A stretch of DNA of 64,000 bases, taken from Cryptomeria japonica. Taxonomy: Eukaryota > Streptophyta > Pinopsida > Cupressales > Cupressaceae. Position 1 is the stretch's first letter. Each line of letters opens with the position of its first letter. This document shows, piece after piece, positions 33,973-45,239 of this stretch. The notes beneath the pieces are model-generated. The model was not told where the DNA came from. It made no database searches and saw only the letters and a program-made list of their open reading frames with translations. The DNA lies in assembly GCF_030272615.1 (NCBI RefSeq), contig NC_081410.1:191229619-191293618 (forward strand). Reading direction: 5' to 3'. Position numbers and translations under genes: made by a program.

Positions 33973-35666
33973 TGCATCATCCACCTTTTTCGATGCAGGG
34001 TTACTTCGAAGATAATGAGCATTTATATAGGTGTCTTATCATAATTATCTAGCATGGATTCTAGGCATTTTTACAAGGCAACCATAGAAACCAGAGGAGA
34101 GGATATCAAGCCGAGAGAAGGAACTTCAAGGAAAGTGCTAAAAAAATGGGAGGTAATAAGAAAAGATTTGAACCCACCTCCTGCTCTGACTGGAAAAAGA
34201 ACAACAATGTCTGGGATATCCTTCAGCAAGGGGGTTTGAATGTTTTCATGGAGCGGCTAAGTGAGAAATATCCCACAATTACTAGCTATTTCATCAAGAA
34301 CTAGAAAAATGGTCAAATCTTGGTTGGGTCCTAGATGATGAATGTTGATGAGGAGGTCATTGCTAAGACTACGGGGATGACTACTGAGGGAATGAAATTT
34401 TATAGGGATTGCAGCATATCAGATAAAGCAACGGATAAGTTTCCATTCACGGACGAAGAGAGGAGAAAGATGATTAAAATTGACAACTCCTACCATGATC
34501 CAAAGAGGATTTTCAAGCCATGGAGGTTTGTTTTATTTGCTTCTATTGCCTACATTACTTTAGATGATAGGTTTACCGGAGCCTATGGGGATCACTTTAT
34601 TTTACTCAACCATTTCCGCCATGGGGAAAAGGTGAGCTTGCCTTATTACTTGGAATGCTCTATGGACCACACCATTAAGGAGGTTGAGAAGGATCCTAAA
34701 GGCGACCATGCCCTCCACTAGGGGCTTATGGTCCTGGTTTATAAAATACTTAAGGGGAAGTGCATTGAAAATCCTATCAAAGGAAAAAATGCAAGATATG
34801 AGACTACGGAGAGTGAAGCTAGCGGATTCAACTTTGAATCAAAGATTGAGGGAGAATCGGAAGGGACAATCAAAAAAGGGAGGAATAAGGCTAAGAGGAA
34901 AAGGATTGTGGTGGACTCAGACATGTCAGAGTCTGAAACTGAATCTTTAGAGAAAATTTTTGTTAAAACAAAGAAAGGGAAAGCCACTGGAAACTAGACT
35001 CGGAAGAAGAATACTAAAAAGGGTAACAACAAAGACAATAGCCATATTCTGGTTGATTCTGAAGAGGATGTTGATGAAAACAAGAAGGCTGAGGATAAGG
35101 ATAAATAAGGGGAGGTTAACCCAGTAATGGGCAACATTGAGGTTTTGAATACCAAAAGTCTGCAGAAGGAGGATAAAGGGGATAAAAGTGATATTGGTGA
35201 CAATGATACCATGAAATCTTTCTGTGAGACCATTGCTACCATGGTGAAGGATATCAATAGTTTGAAGTCTGATACAAAGGCTATAGCAAGAATTATAGTT
35301 GGTGATAAGCCCTTGGTGGAACATGTTAAAGAACTGGTTGCTGCTCTGCACAATGCGGAAGCTATTGAATACATGGTGGGTAAAATTATAGCAATGGAAA
35401 ACAAGGTTAATAAGATGGGAGAGACCAAGGAAATGGAAAATAAAATGAATAATTTGGGCAGTAGAATCGACAGGCTAGAACTCAATGTTAAGAAGATTTC
35501 TGACCAAAATTTTTAGATCCTCAAAGCTTCAGTGGATAACATGAACATCCTTATCAACAAGTTTGAGAACAAGGCTGAGAAGGATGGTGGTAAAGAGCAA
35601 CCGGACAAGAAGGGTCATGATATGAGGACTAGAGCTAACACAAAGGTCGTGAGTTGGAGGAATTAA
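33972..35666 (+). pseudogene. LINE1 ORF3: unrecognised third protein of the LINE
   Basis: A single frame runs from ATG 33972 (overlapping the ORF2 stop as TAATG) or ATG 33993 to TAA 35664-35666, 557 codons from the second start, with no frameshift. It is interrupted only by eight stops: TAG at 34050, 34062, 34302, 34332, 34719, 34995 and 35514, and TAA at 35106. Six of the TAGs are in CTAG. The core (about 34190-34760) has VWDILQQGGLNVFMERL, EEVIAKTTGMTTEG, a YIT-Leu/Ile segment and HFILLNHFRHGEKVSLPYYL. A basic patch (KKGRNKAKRKR, about 34877-34910) and a charged, coiled-coil-like C-terminal part follow. LINE2 carries a homologue at the same place. The second start is preferred because it aligns with the LINE2 start. 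I do not recognise the family; nuclear or RNA-binding function would be a guess. It could be a captured host gene or an element-specific protein. Confidence 0.75.
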
Positions 35667-35962
35667 AGACCTCGGCAAACAACATGAAACAAATGGTTGT
35701 TCATGCTGAGGAAATCATGAAAAGCATTTTTCTCTCTGTCTCTATTTCTATAGGGTTCCTTGGTCCTGTCTTTTTGCTGTCGTTGTGCTTTCTTTTGCTG
35801 TCTGTTACTGATTTTTATAGGTTATGTTATGTAAGTTGATCCTTTCCGGTGAGATCTTTTTGTCTTTTTGAAGTGACCAGGCACTTTTCTTTCTCGTAGT
35901 TCTGTTCTCTTGGCTTGTACAAGGTTCGAGCACCTTTCAAATACCTACTTTTACTTAATCAA
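35667..35962 (+). other. 3' untranslated tail of LINE1
   Basis: An overlapping frame (35654-35839) encodes a hydrophobic stretch that may be a former C-terminal extension or chance. The last 80 bases, with GGCTTGTACAAGGTTCGAGC and CCTACTTTTACTTAATCAA, resemble the end of LINE2. There is no poly(A) tail. Confidence 0.6.
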
Positions 35963-35979
35963 AACTAAATGCAAGTTTA

Positions 35980-36985
35980 AAATGATATGCAACTAAATGC
36001 AAGATTAAAATGATATGTAATTAAATGATCACCTTCATTCTGTCGTTGCCATTCTTGTTTAGTCACTTATTTTTGCTCTTTTTTGGTTTGTCATCATTGA
36101 GATTTTGATATGTTGGAAGTTTATACAAGCATAATGGTATAATTGAACCATAATGACTTGAGTAAAACGTACATGGATATTGATATTGCAAGATGGCACA
36201 AGCGTCGAGGTATAATTAAACCAAGACGAGAGTGTTGCTTGCATAAAATAGACAAGAGTTAACCATTTGTATGCACAAAGTGGAACAATGTCTTCAACAA
36301 TATATTTCCAATCATGTCTTAAGAAAAAATTTGTACCATACAAGTGATCGCCTCACAGATAGAAAACAAAAAAAAGAGTATTAGATTCCCCAGCTACTTT
36401 CTCTAGCTTGATGCATTGTTGATAAATTTAGGAGATCCAATGATTCAAAAATTTGAAGTGCAAAATAGTCAAAACTTCTTACGAGATGTAAACAAATTAT
36501 AATTTAGAAAATCATCCATCATGTGTGTGTTGAAGTTGTTAATTGGATCAGTGTCTTGTTTTCTCTATCAATGAGTTGTTGTTGACAGGGTTTCCTTAGC
36601 ATGATGTGATTCTTATTTGCTTATTGTTGGAATGCTTGAAGTCAGAGGAACACTGCCCCTAGTTATAGTTATTGATTGATGTGGATATTCATAGTGATTA
36701 CCAAACCATGGTAGGATGCGATGAACTGATATTTAGATAAGCAAGGACAGTGACTATGCTAAGTATGTCTAGGATAATGTTGCGTAAAAAGTGTTGGCCA
36801 ATGGCCATTAGCTTTGACTTCGGATGCAAAAGATATGAGTAATGATAGATAGAGGAGTTTTTCCCTCACCAATAGCGCCTATTGCCAGGTTTTCACCATT
36901 TGTTTTTATTGCACCTTTTTGTTTTTATTTTTGATTTTTTTGTATTTTTCTAATTTTTTTTCACTTTCTCCATGCATTAGACCAC
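35980..36985 (-). other. 3' non-coding region of element X, proximal part
   Basis: Continuation of the non-coding region of element X on the far side of LINE1. It begins with further AAAATGATATGCAACTAAAT units. I see no gene or other clear repeat. Confidence 0.6.
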
Positions 36986-38340
36986 TCAAGTGTAGAATTT
37001 ATTCAGATGGATGTTGTTGGTTGGTTCATCGAGCACATCTCCTTCTGAAGTTGTTAGTTGATAAGTGCCTGATCCATAGGTTGATCTGATAACATAGGGA
37101 CCTAATCGGTTAGGTTCAAACTTCCCCTTCTTTTCTCGATCTTGTTGATTTATGAGATTTTCTTTGAGTACAAGATCACCGACTTTAAAAATCATAGGGA
37201 TGACTTTGTGGTTATAGCTTCTACACATGTGCTGCTGGTATGATTTGAGATGATCATAGGCATGTTGTCATTTTTCATCTAGAAGCTTTAGTTCTTGCAA
37301 TTTGTTGACCCGATACTCCTCATCTGGTATGAGGCCTTTTAAAGATACTCTGAGTGATGGAATTTCTACCTCGAGAGGTAAAATTGCTTCTGATCCGTAC
37401 ACCAATGAATATGGCATAGCTTCTGTAGGTGTCCTGATGCTAGTTTTGTATGCCCAGAGTGTCGGATTGAGTTGTACATGCCAATCCTTACTTGGATCAT
37501 TTACTATTTTCTTTAGGATTTTCAAGATTGTTTTATTGGATGTCTTTGCTTGACCATTCCTCTATGGGTAGTAAGGTGTAGAGAAATGATGTTGGATTTT
37601 GAATCACTCACATAGTTCTCTTACATCTTGATTTTTGAATGGATGCCCATTGTCTGTGATGATAGAATTGGGAATGTCATATCTGCAAATTAGATAATTG
37701 AGAATAAATGAGGCAATCTATTTACCAGTAACTATGGTTAGTGGGACTGCTTCAATCCATTTTGTGAAATACTCTGTTGCAGTGATAATGAACTTGTGTC
37801 CGTTTGAAGAGGAAGGATGGATTTTCCCTACTAAATCAAGTCCCCACTGATAGAAAGGCCGTGATGTTTTAAATGGTTGTAACTCTTGTGTTGGTGCATG
37901 GATAAGATTTCCATGAATTTGGATAAGATTTTCATGAATTTGGCAAATTGATAAGACTCTTTTTCCATTGTCGGCTAGTAATATCCCATTCTTAGAAGTT
38001 TTTTAGAGAGAGTAGGACCACTTGAATGCGTGCCACAGATACCCTTGTGAAGATCGTGTAAAGCATAGTCAAATTCATTATGATTAAGGCAACGACAAAG
38101 AGTACCATCTAGACCTCGACGGTAAAGTGTATCAGTGGTTAAAGTATAACGGGCAGCTTGCCGAATAATGTTGCATTTTTTATTATGAGATAGGTCAATG
38201 GGTAGGGTATTCATTTTAAGGTATTCATAGGTTGTCCCATATAAAGGAGAGTCTGAACTGGTTAAGGCATATATGACGTGGGATGCATAATTGTCATAGG
38301 CTGGGGAAAACGGTTGCTCTACTAGGAACCCATAACGACT
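36986..38340 (-). pseudogene. Element X integrase
   Basis: Integrase inserts the DNA copy into the genome. On the minus strand the zinc-binding part comes first (HDLHKGICGTHSSG, about 38010-38060), then the catalytic core: WGLDLVGKIHPSSSNGH (about 37810-37860) has the first Asp and SIITDNGHPFKNQDV (about 37625-37680) the second. The third catalytic residue, Glu in the usual NGQAEASNK, is Lys here (NGQAKTSNK, about 37535-37560), so the enzyme is dead apart from its stops. The C-terminal part reads KVGDLVLKENLIN and KFEPNRLGPYVIR, the Tat-type tail; there is no chromodomain. A TAG at 37562 replaces a Gln codon and a TGA at 37268 an Arg codon. Confidence 0.85.
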
Positions 38341-38750
38341 TTGTTGCTCTGGAATTTGTAGCAATGAAGTGATAGTGGTCATTGCATCGGTCGTTCTGTT
38401 GTCCAACCTTGGTATTTGCTTGAAGGTGATGTGTACAAAGTATTGTTTGAAGTCATCTACCATTCTTTTGTATGGCAGCAACTTGTCATCCTTTGTCTGA
38501 TATTCATTGTTGATCTGATTTATAACTAGTTGGGAATCTCCATAGACTTTTAGTTATGTGATTCTCCATTTTATAGCCATTTTGATTCCTATGACCAAGG
38601 CTTCATACTCAATGATGTTATTGGTGCATGTAAACATGAGTCTACATGATCTTGGAATGGTGTGTCCTTCAGGGGTGATGAACAAGATGTCGACACCTAA
38701 GCCATGTTGAGTATAGGAACCGTCAAAGTACAAGGTCCATTGCTTGAGTG
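38340..38750 (-). pseudogene. Element X second RNase H (Tat-lineage type)
   Basis: A second ribonuclease H lies between the normal RNase H and integrase. The minus strand reads WTLYFDGSYTQHGLGVDI (first Asp), NNIIEYEALVIGIKMAI (Glu), KVYGDSQLVINQINNEYQ (second Asp) and NRTTDAM (last Asp), so all four acidic positions remain. One TAG separates the second and third motifs. This extra domain, similar to plant/archaeal RNase H, is a known mark of the Tat lineage of Ty3/gypsy elements. Confidence 0.8.
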
Positions 38751-39354
38751 TAACAGTAAGGACATCCATGTTTGGAAATTCCACCTTCATTGGTTGCTTA
38801 TCAGGTAGTGGTGCTTTAGCCAATTGATCTTCAATTACTTGTCCCCTGATAGCTCGACGCTTTGTGTATTGGATATCAAACTCACTAAGAATCATGACCC
38901 ATTTAGCCAGTCGGCCTGTAAGAGTTGCTTTGCCAAGTAAATACTTGAGAGGATCAATTTTTGTTATTAGCTTGATTGTGTGAGCTAGCATGTAATGTCA
39001 AAACTTTTGAGAAGGGAATACCACATCTAAACAAGCCTTCTCAATGAATGTATAATTTAACTCATATCCGTTTAATGTTCAACTGATGTAGTATATAGCT
39101 TGTTCCTTACCTTCTTGATCTTCTTGTGCTAACAGTGCCCCCAATGATACGTTCGTTGTTGATATGTAGAGAATAAGTGGCTTTCCTTTTATTGGTGGTA
39201 CTAGAACCAGTGGTTTCATTAGATATTGCTTGATTTGATAGAATGATTCCACACACTTGGCTTCCCATCTGAATGGTATGTTATTATGTAGCAGATGATT
39301 GAATGGTAGACTTTTATCTGCTAGTTGGGATATGAATCACCTGATTGACTGTAG
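38751..39354 (-). pseudogene. Element X first RNase H and connection
   Basis: The usual Ty3/gypsy RNase H follows RT. The minus strand reads PLILYISTTNVSLGALLAQE, ELNYTFIEKACLDVVF, TDPLKYLL-like KIDPLKYLLGKATLTGRLAK and WVMILSEFDIQYTKRRAIRG. The leading catalytic Asp (normally Tyr-Leu-Asp/Ala-Ala-Ser) is not seen as such. Three or more stops interrupt the frame. Confidence 0.75.
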
Positions 39355-40130
39355 TCATCCTTGTAGAGATCTAAGTTGACTAATGTTCCTAGGAGGTGAC
39401 ATCTCCATGATGGCTTGTACCTTCGCTGGATCTACTTCAATGCCTTTTGCAGACACAATGTAGCCTAATAATTTACCTGATGTCACCTCGAAGACACACT
39501 TCTTAGGGTTTAGCTTGACTTGGAATTGTTCCAATCTTTGAAAGATTTTATCTAATATGCCCAGATGTTCTGCCCGGGTGAATGACTTAGCCAGTAAATC
39601 ATCCACATAGTCGTCCATGAAGGTATGCATCATATCATGAAAGATTGTCGTCATTTCTCTTTGATAAGTTTCCTCAACATTCTTCAAGCCAAAGGCATGA
39701 CGTTCCAACAATACATTCCCCAAGGATAGGTGAGCATTGTTTTATCTTGATCCTCTAGAGCTATCTTGATTTGATTATAGCTAGAGAAATCATCCATTAA
39801 TGAGAGCATTGCATGGCCTGCTGTGAGGTCCACAATTATGTTGATGCTGGGCAAAGGAAAGTCATCCTTTGGACAGGCTTTGTTGACATCTCTAAAATCT
39901 GTGCATATTCTGATGCTTCCATCTGGTTTTGAAATTGGTACAATGTTTGAAATCCATTCAACATAGTCTATAGGTCAATGAATCTGACATCTAATAACTT
40001 CTTTAATTCAGCTTAGACCATTTATGCTACATGCGGATTCATCTTTCTTAACTTTTTCTTTCAGGTTGGCTTAGCTCCTGGAGCAATAGATAAATGATCA
40101 ATGATTAGGTTTGGATCTATTCTGGGCATA
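39355..40130 (-). pseudogene. Element X reverse transcriptase
   Basis: The RT copies element RNA into DNA. On the minus strand RICTDFRDVNKACPKDDFP (about 39880-39940), MLSLMDDFSSYNQIKIAL (about 39760-39815) and FMDDYVDDLLAKS (about 39585-39625, with the YVDD active site) are in the right order, followed by FQVKLNPKKCVFEV and KLLGYIVSAKGIEVDPAK. The first-strand part near 40000-40100 has several stops, and the ORF from 39723 to 39355 is open. The match is to Ty3/gypsy RT of the Tat type. Confidence 0.88.
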
Positions 40131-41207
40131 TCAGCATAGGACCAAGCAAAATTGATTTGCTTTTATTTGAAGAATCTGATAAACTTTGGTTTTTCCTCTT
40201 TTGTCAGTGATTTTGCTAGGTGTATGTTTTTAGCTGTTGCTTCTGTACCAATGTTGATTGATTGAGTGGGCTCAATCAATATGGGTGATCGCTCCTGATA
40301 GTATTCAGGAAGGGTGTCAAGCCTCCCATCCTTAGGTTCCTTAAAAAGTTTTTCACCCTCAGATGCATCCTTTATTTTGACTTTTTTGTGATCTAGTGTT
40401 GCCATTGACTAGTTTTCAGCATTAAATCCTTTGTTTCTTTCATTTTTTGCGGCTGAGAGACTTGGCACCCTCCCGATTGCAGATATCATTATTTTATTCA
40501 CTAGTAGAGCCTATTTCCAGGTTGACTATACATAGGTAATAGACAATGGATTCATCATCTAGGAAAATAGGTATGCCATGGTGTTTAGGTTTGTCCCAAT
40601 CTATCAAATCAGGAAATACAAGCGGTAGAGAGTTATTTGGTGGGTCGAGGTCGGCTGTAGTAAGTGTAATGATAGAGGTATCATTCAGGTTGTCTGGGAT
40701 GTTGGTTAAGTTAATGATATTGTCAAGGTCTTCAATGGTATCATATTCTATGTAGACTTGTTCATAGTGTTGTTGCTCATTTTCTGTAGCCTCGTAGAAA
40801 TGTTGTGGTCTGAATTCATGTAATTGAGACTCTGTGCCTTATTCTTCTTGAGAAAGGGGTGTGTGTGGATGTATAGGATCCTCAGGGACATCCTCAGTAA
40901 TATTTGAACAACTACCCCATTCATAATCATTAGAATCAGTTTTAGAAGTACTATCCTAGAGTCTTTCAGTGTTCTAGATAGCTATGTTGTAGGGTGAAAA
41001 GATATCTCTAATAATTAATACCTTTCTTGTAGTTTTTTCTGATTCTGAATCAGAACCTTCTTGTACCCTTTGCATTTGTTCATACATTGTTTCTCCTTAG
41101 GGAGTAGTGATTTCTTTAGGAGGTGACTCTACCTTGTTTTGAATAGGTTCCTGTACGTGGCGCACTTCCTCATAAGACGCTTTTTCCCTTTGAATGGTTA
41201 GTTCCTC

Positions 41208-41480
41208 TTATCGTTTCTCTTTTTCTTGGTGTTCTCGCTCTTTCCTTATTATTTCAGCTGCTTGGTGTAGTGCCTCTTGCCATGAGTCCTTGTTGTATTT
41301 CTTCTTTGCTTTCCACTGAGGTTTTTGATAGTTATTTTGTTTTTGCCTTGGGGGTATGTTGTGTCCATATGCCAGTCCTATTTTATCTCGAGAAAATTGT
41401 GAAGGAGGGTCTAGTGGTTCTATAATTCCTTCTTGATGCTTGCCTATAGGTCCGTTACTGTTGTATCCCATCTGTTGCAT
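41208..41480 (-). pseudogene. Element X G-patch-like segment between protease and RT
   Basis: MQQMGYNSNGPIGKHQEGII followed by EPL and, further on, IGLAYG matches the spacing of a G-patch (Gly-rich nucleic-acid-binding motif: Met-Gly-Tyr...Gly-Leu-Gly-Lys...Gly...Pro), with Ile in place of Leu. G-patch motifs next to protease are known from some retroviruses and plant gypsy elements. The C-terminal half is Lys/Glu-rich. The surrounding 40400-42160 has only short open frames (for example 41565-41879) without other domains. Confidence 0.5.
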
Positions 41481-42161
41481 GATCAGGAATCATTTTCCAT
41501 ACTGTTGTGTTGGTATGGCTACCTCCAGACTAGTAGCTCTGACTTCTCCCTCATCCTTGTATAGCTAACTAACGATGTCTTTCTCTTCTGATTCATGTGC
41601 TAGTGTGCCCAATTGGATAAATTTTCCATCAAACTTGGTCATGGGTTGTGTTTCTTGATGCATCGATGCAGAAGGTTGTCCATGAGATATTAGTGATGTT
41701 GGCAATTTGGATAGGCACATGGGTTCAAAAGAGTATTCCCCCATGCCTTTCTCTTTGATTTTCATCTTTTGTTTAAAATCCATGGATAAATATTTGAGCT
41801 TTTCTTGATGATGATCTAGTGTTGAGGAAGCTTGAGCTTCCCTATTGTGTGGAACCGGGCTGTCTTGAGCTACCCCCATAGAATTTCAATGTTGAAAGGG
41901 GTTATTGTCAGCCGATATGGAAATATCTTGTCCATTATATGGGAATTCGACACACTGATGGTAGGTTGATGACATTGCTTGCATTTCATGTATCCAAGGA
42001 TGACCCAATAAAATATTGTATGTTAAATCTATGTCTAAGACTTGGCACATAGTGTCTCTTTGTATCGGTCCTACCTAAATAGGTAGTATCACTATTCCTT
42101 TGGATGATCTTTCTTCATCATCATATGCCTTGATGGTGATCTTTTTGTGTGGATCAATAGA

Positions 42162-42842
42162 CTATTCAGAGAAGCCTAATGCATAGATAAGTTTTAAGGT
42201 ACAGATATTGAGACCAGCTCCTCCATCTATTAATACTCTTTTAACTCGATGTTTGTAGACTAAGACTTCAATATGAAGGGGAGTGTTATGTGGATGACTC
42301 AAAGAGATATTATCGTGTTTGGAAAAGGTTAGATTATGAGGCCCTGTCATATGAGCCACCATGGCTTGAAATTTATCAATGTCTAGATCTTGAGGCACAT
42401 TTGTTTCAATGAGCACTTGTTCTAAGATGTCTTTATGTTTCGGTGAGAGTTTCAGTAACTTGAGTATGGATATTTGAGGAGGAGTTCTCCATAGTTGATT
42501 TACCAAATCATATTGAGTCTTGGGGATAGTGGTCGATGTTGATGTATGCCCTTTCAAGACATATTTTTGAGATCTAGTTGTCACATTGATTGATGTATGG
42601 TCTTGTTTGTCTTTGATCTTTATGAAATTTATTTGATTATCATCCATTGATATGTGATTGATAGTGTTCTTGTACAAATTATTTATGCGAGCTCCCTGTG
42701 TATCATTTGATGATGAAGCTCCTTCCTTGTTGTAATTTGGAAGAGGATTTTTAAAGGCGTAATGATCACCATTTGTTTTGAGACCATCAACCGTTAAATC
42801 ACCTCTATCGATCATATCTTGGACAATATTCTTAAGCCTCAT
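42162..42842 (-). pseudogene. Element X protease region
   Basis: The C-terminal part of this open frame contains RVLIDGGAGLNICTL (catalytic Asp-Gly-Gly at about 42219-42227), the retropepsin motif in the form usual for Tat elements. The first 60% is the spacer after the Gag knuckle, with MTGPHNLTFS and PLHIEVLVYKHRVK leading into the protease. It is open for 226 codons, longer than any other frame of X. Confidence 0.8.
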
Positions 42843-44860
42843 GCAATCATTTGTGTGATGTCCTTTGTTTCGATGAAAATCACATAAATGCGAGTCATTC
42901 CACCAAGTTGGTTTGATCTGGGTTCGAAGTTGTTTATTGTTGGCAATGTGATAATCTTGTTTGTCAGGAGTTCATGAAATGTTGATTCTAAGGATTGCTC
43001 CAATGGTGTGTAGATGTGTCTATTTGGGAAAGTGTTGGTGTTACCTCTTTGATTTGTATTATTCCTTCGATTAGTGTTGTTGCCTTGGGTATTGTTGTTG
43101 GTGTTTGAAGTTTAAGGTCCCTAATTGGTATTTTGTGGATAAGTGTTAGTGCCTTGGTTAACACTTTTTTGATTCTTGTTAGCTTGTGGATTACCTAACA
43201 AAGCCAATACTGGTTGTTTGGACTTCATATCATTAGCATCAGTTCCTCCCTCATTAACAATGTTTTTGTTGCTGGTCCAGGATATGGATTTGTCTAAAGT
43301 GTTGTTGTTGTTTTGGTTGTTAGAGTGAGTGTTGGATGAATTAGTTCCTTCCTTAAAGAACTTCAAGGCTCCTTTCTTGATGCATGCTTCCTCTACTTGG
43401 ATTCCATTTTCAATCAACTTGGCAAAAGATGGTATGCACTGGAGCTTGAGTAGATAACTCATCTCACTATTTAGATTGTCGATAAACATCTCCATCTTTT
43501 CCTTTTCAAGCACATCTCAAGGATATCTTGAAACCATAAATCTCCAACATTGAAGAAACACCATGAATGTTTCATTGTTTTTCTATTTGGTATTACATAC
43601 ATCCAGCATGGTGATCGTGTGTTGAATATTATAGGAGTATTATGTGATAAATTTGTTTACCAACTCATCAAAGGATCTGATGGGAGGTGTAAGTTTAGAT
43701 AACCACTCCATTGTTTTCCCTCCCAAACTTCTTGGGAATAGCCTCATTAAGTGTCATCGTGAGAAAATTCTAGGCTTATGGTACAAAATTTCCGAACATG
43801 ATCGCGGGGATCACTTTTACCATCATATTTATCATATTTTGGTACATTTGAATTTGGGGGAAAATGTATCATGTTTAATCTTCTATCAAAGGGGTAAGGA
43901 CAAATTCTGTCCAAGGAGTATCGCACTGTGGTCCCCTATTGCATGTCTTGCATTTGTCTTTGCAGCATTTGAATTTGTTGTGTAAGAGCGACCATGGGTG
44001 CATTTGTTTGTCGAGGGAAAGCTTCTTCCCTTTCATTATCCCTAGTTCGGGCATGGTTGTGTTCGGGTATGTTATGTTGTTCAGGTATGATTTCAGGGTC
44101 ATGTGTTTCTTCTTCTCTCTGTTGTTCTTGATAGGCGTAATTTCGAGACCTTGTCCTAAAAATTTGTTTGTCGACCTTCCTTAAGTTTTCAGTATCGAAA
44201 TCTTCAGGAAGTCTAACTCCTTTGCTAGTTAGCATGAGCATATATTTTTCATTGTCATCTTCAATGAGTCTTTCCATGAGATTTTGGAATGAGGGGTTCT
44301 TGACATTCTTGGAGAAGTTCCTCAGTGATCTCTGTATCTCCTAGATTAGTATAATTGAAAGGGTTGGATAATCTAGGACCCATACTTGACTTTGGTTGTG
44401 GTTTGCTTTGCTTGTTTCTTTGAGAGCTAGTGACAATGGGCATATAGTAAAAGATTTTTGTGGCGAAGGGGATAAAATATTCTTCTTCTTGCTGAGGGGT
44501 TGGTGGTTCAGGTCAAGCTACGTTATAAGCGATGCAGAATTGTGGGAATAAAGCGGGATTAATCTTTCCTCCATGATTCAAGCATTGGTTGAATACCACT
44601 TTCTGAATGTAAGCTCTGCTTCTTAAGGGTTATTTTTCAAAATCGTTTGATTTGCCTTGAATATATAATCACATATGACGCAAGAATGCGCGATGTGATT
44701 TAAAAAGTCGGTGATTGATATAGAGAAACTTATTCCATTTGGCAAGTTTTTTTGAACTAGGTTGTCTTTTCTTCAACTCAGTTTTGTGATGAAGACTTAT
44801 TCTTCTCAAAATATGAGGAGTGTTCATACACGAATGATCAATGGTTTCCTTCAATGTTTG
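42843..44860 (-). pseudogene. Element X Gag
   Basis: Gag would build the virus-like particle. The minus strand has an N-terminal charged region (44261-44860, low certainty), a Gln/Glu-rich segment (43936-44277), the Retrotrans_gag core at about 43490-43760 (EAIPRSLGGKTMEWLSKL, then IRSFDELVNKFIT), MLEKEKMEMFIDNLNSEMSY (43450-43513), an Asn-rich spacer, and a CX2HX4HX4C knuckle at 42843-42884 (CDFHRNKGHHTNDC). The same variant knuckle is in elements 1 and 2. At least three frameshifts and several TAG stops occur. The true start is unclear and may lie further upstream, up to about 45219. Confidence 0.75.
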
Positions 44861-45239
44861 GATTGAGATACTTCATTTGAAAAACTCAAGCTTACTTTAT
44901 CAAGTAGACGATAAGAGTCTCCCGATATGGAAACTCGATTTGACAACTTAAAGTTTAAACTCGGTATGTTGTTTGTTTGATAGAATCCATTTAGATGGTG
45001 GACCTTTTGATCAATGTGATGGTACTACCTGATTTTGATTGGATGAAGTTTATCTCTAGCTAGTTTTGGATTCGACAATTTTATTCTAAGGATGCTTGCT
45101 TGATTTTTGGAAATGTTTTCTCTGATGATTTGGTTTGGATCTTGATTGGTGAGTTTCATAAAAGGCCCAAAAGAGTGTTTAGGACTAGTAAATTTTTTTT
45201 CCAAAACTGCCTGGTTCACTCTTTTTTTTTCTGTGTTTT

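Larger units (their letters stand above)
27861..35962 (+). mobile_element. LINE1: near full-length LINE with three ORFs
   Basis: An 8.1-kb non-LTR retrotransposon inserted in the 3' non-coding region of element X, in the opposite orientation. AACTAAATGCAAGTTTA (27844-27860 and 35963-35979) is the likely target duplication, although it lies in a short tandem repeat of X, so the edges are uncertain by one repeat unit. Order: short 5' leader, ORF1 (DUF4283 plus zinc knuckle), ORF2 (endonuclease, RT, zf-RVT, RNase H), ORF3 (unrecognised), 3' tail ending TTAATCAA without a poly(A) run. The first two ORFs are the normal content of plant L1-like elements with an RNase H; the third is not. Stops in all three frames show it is dead. 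Confidence 0.9.

Noticed and set aside
34054-34239. Separate small gene starting at ATG 34054 in LINE1
   Set aside because: It is in another frame than the ORF3 core; the frame from 33972/33993 runs through without a shift and aligns with LINE2.
34739-35485. Minus-strand open frames of 82-163 codons opposite LINE1 ORF3
   Set aside because: They are hydrophobic shadow frames of the Lys/Glu-rich ORF3; the plus frame is supported by the LINE2 homologue.
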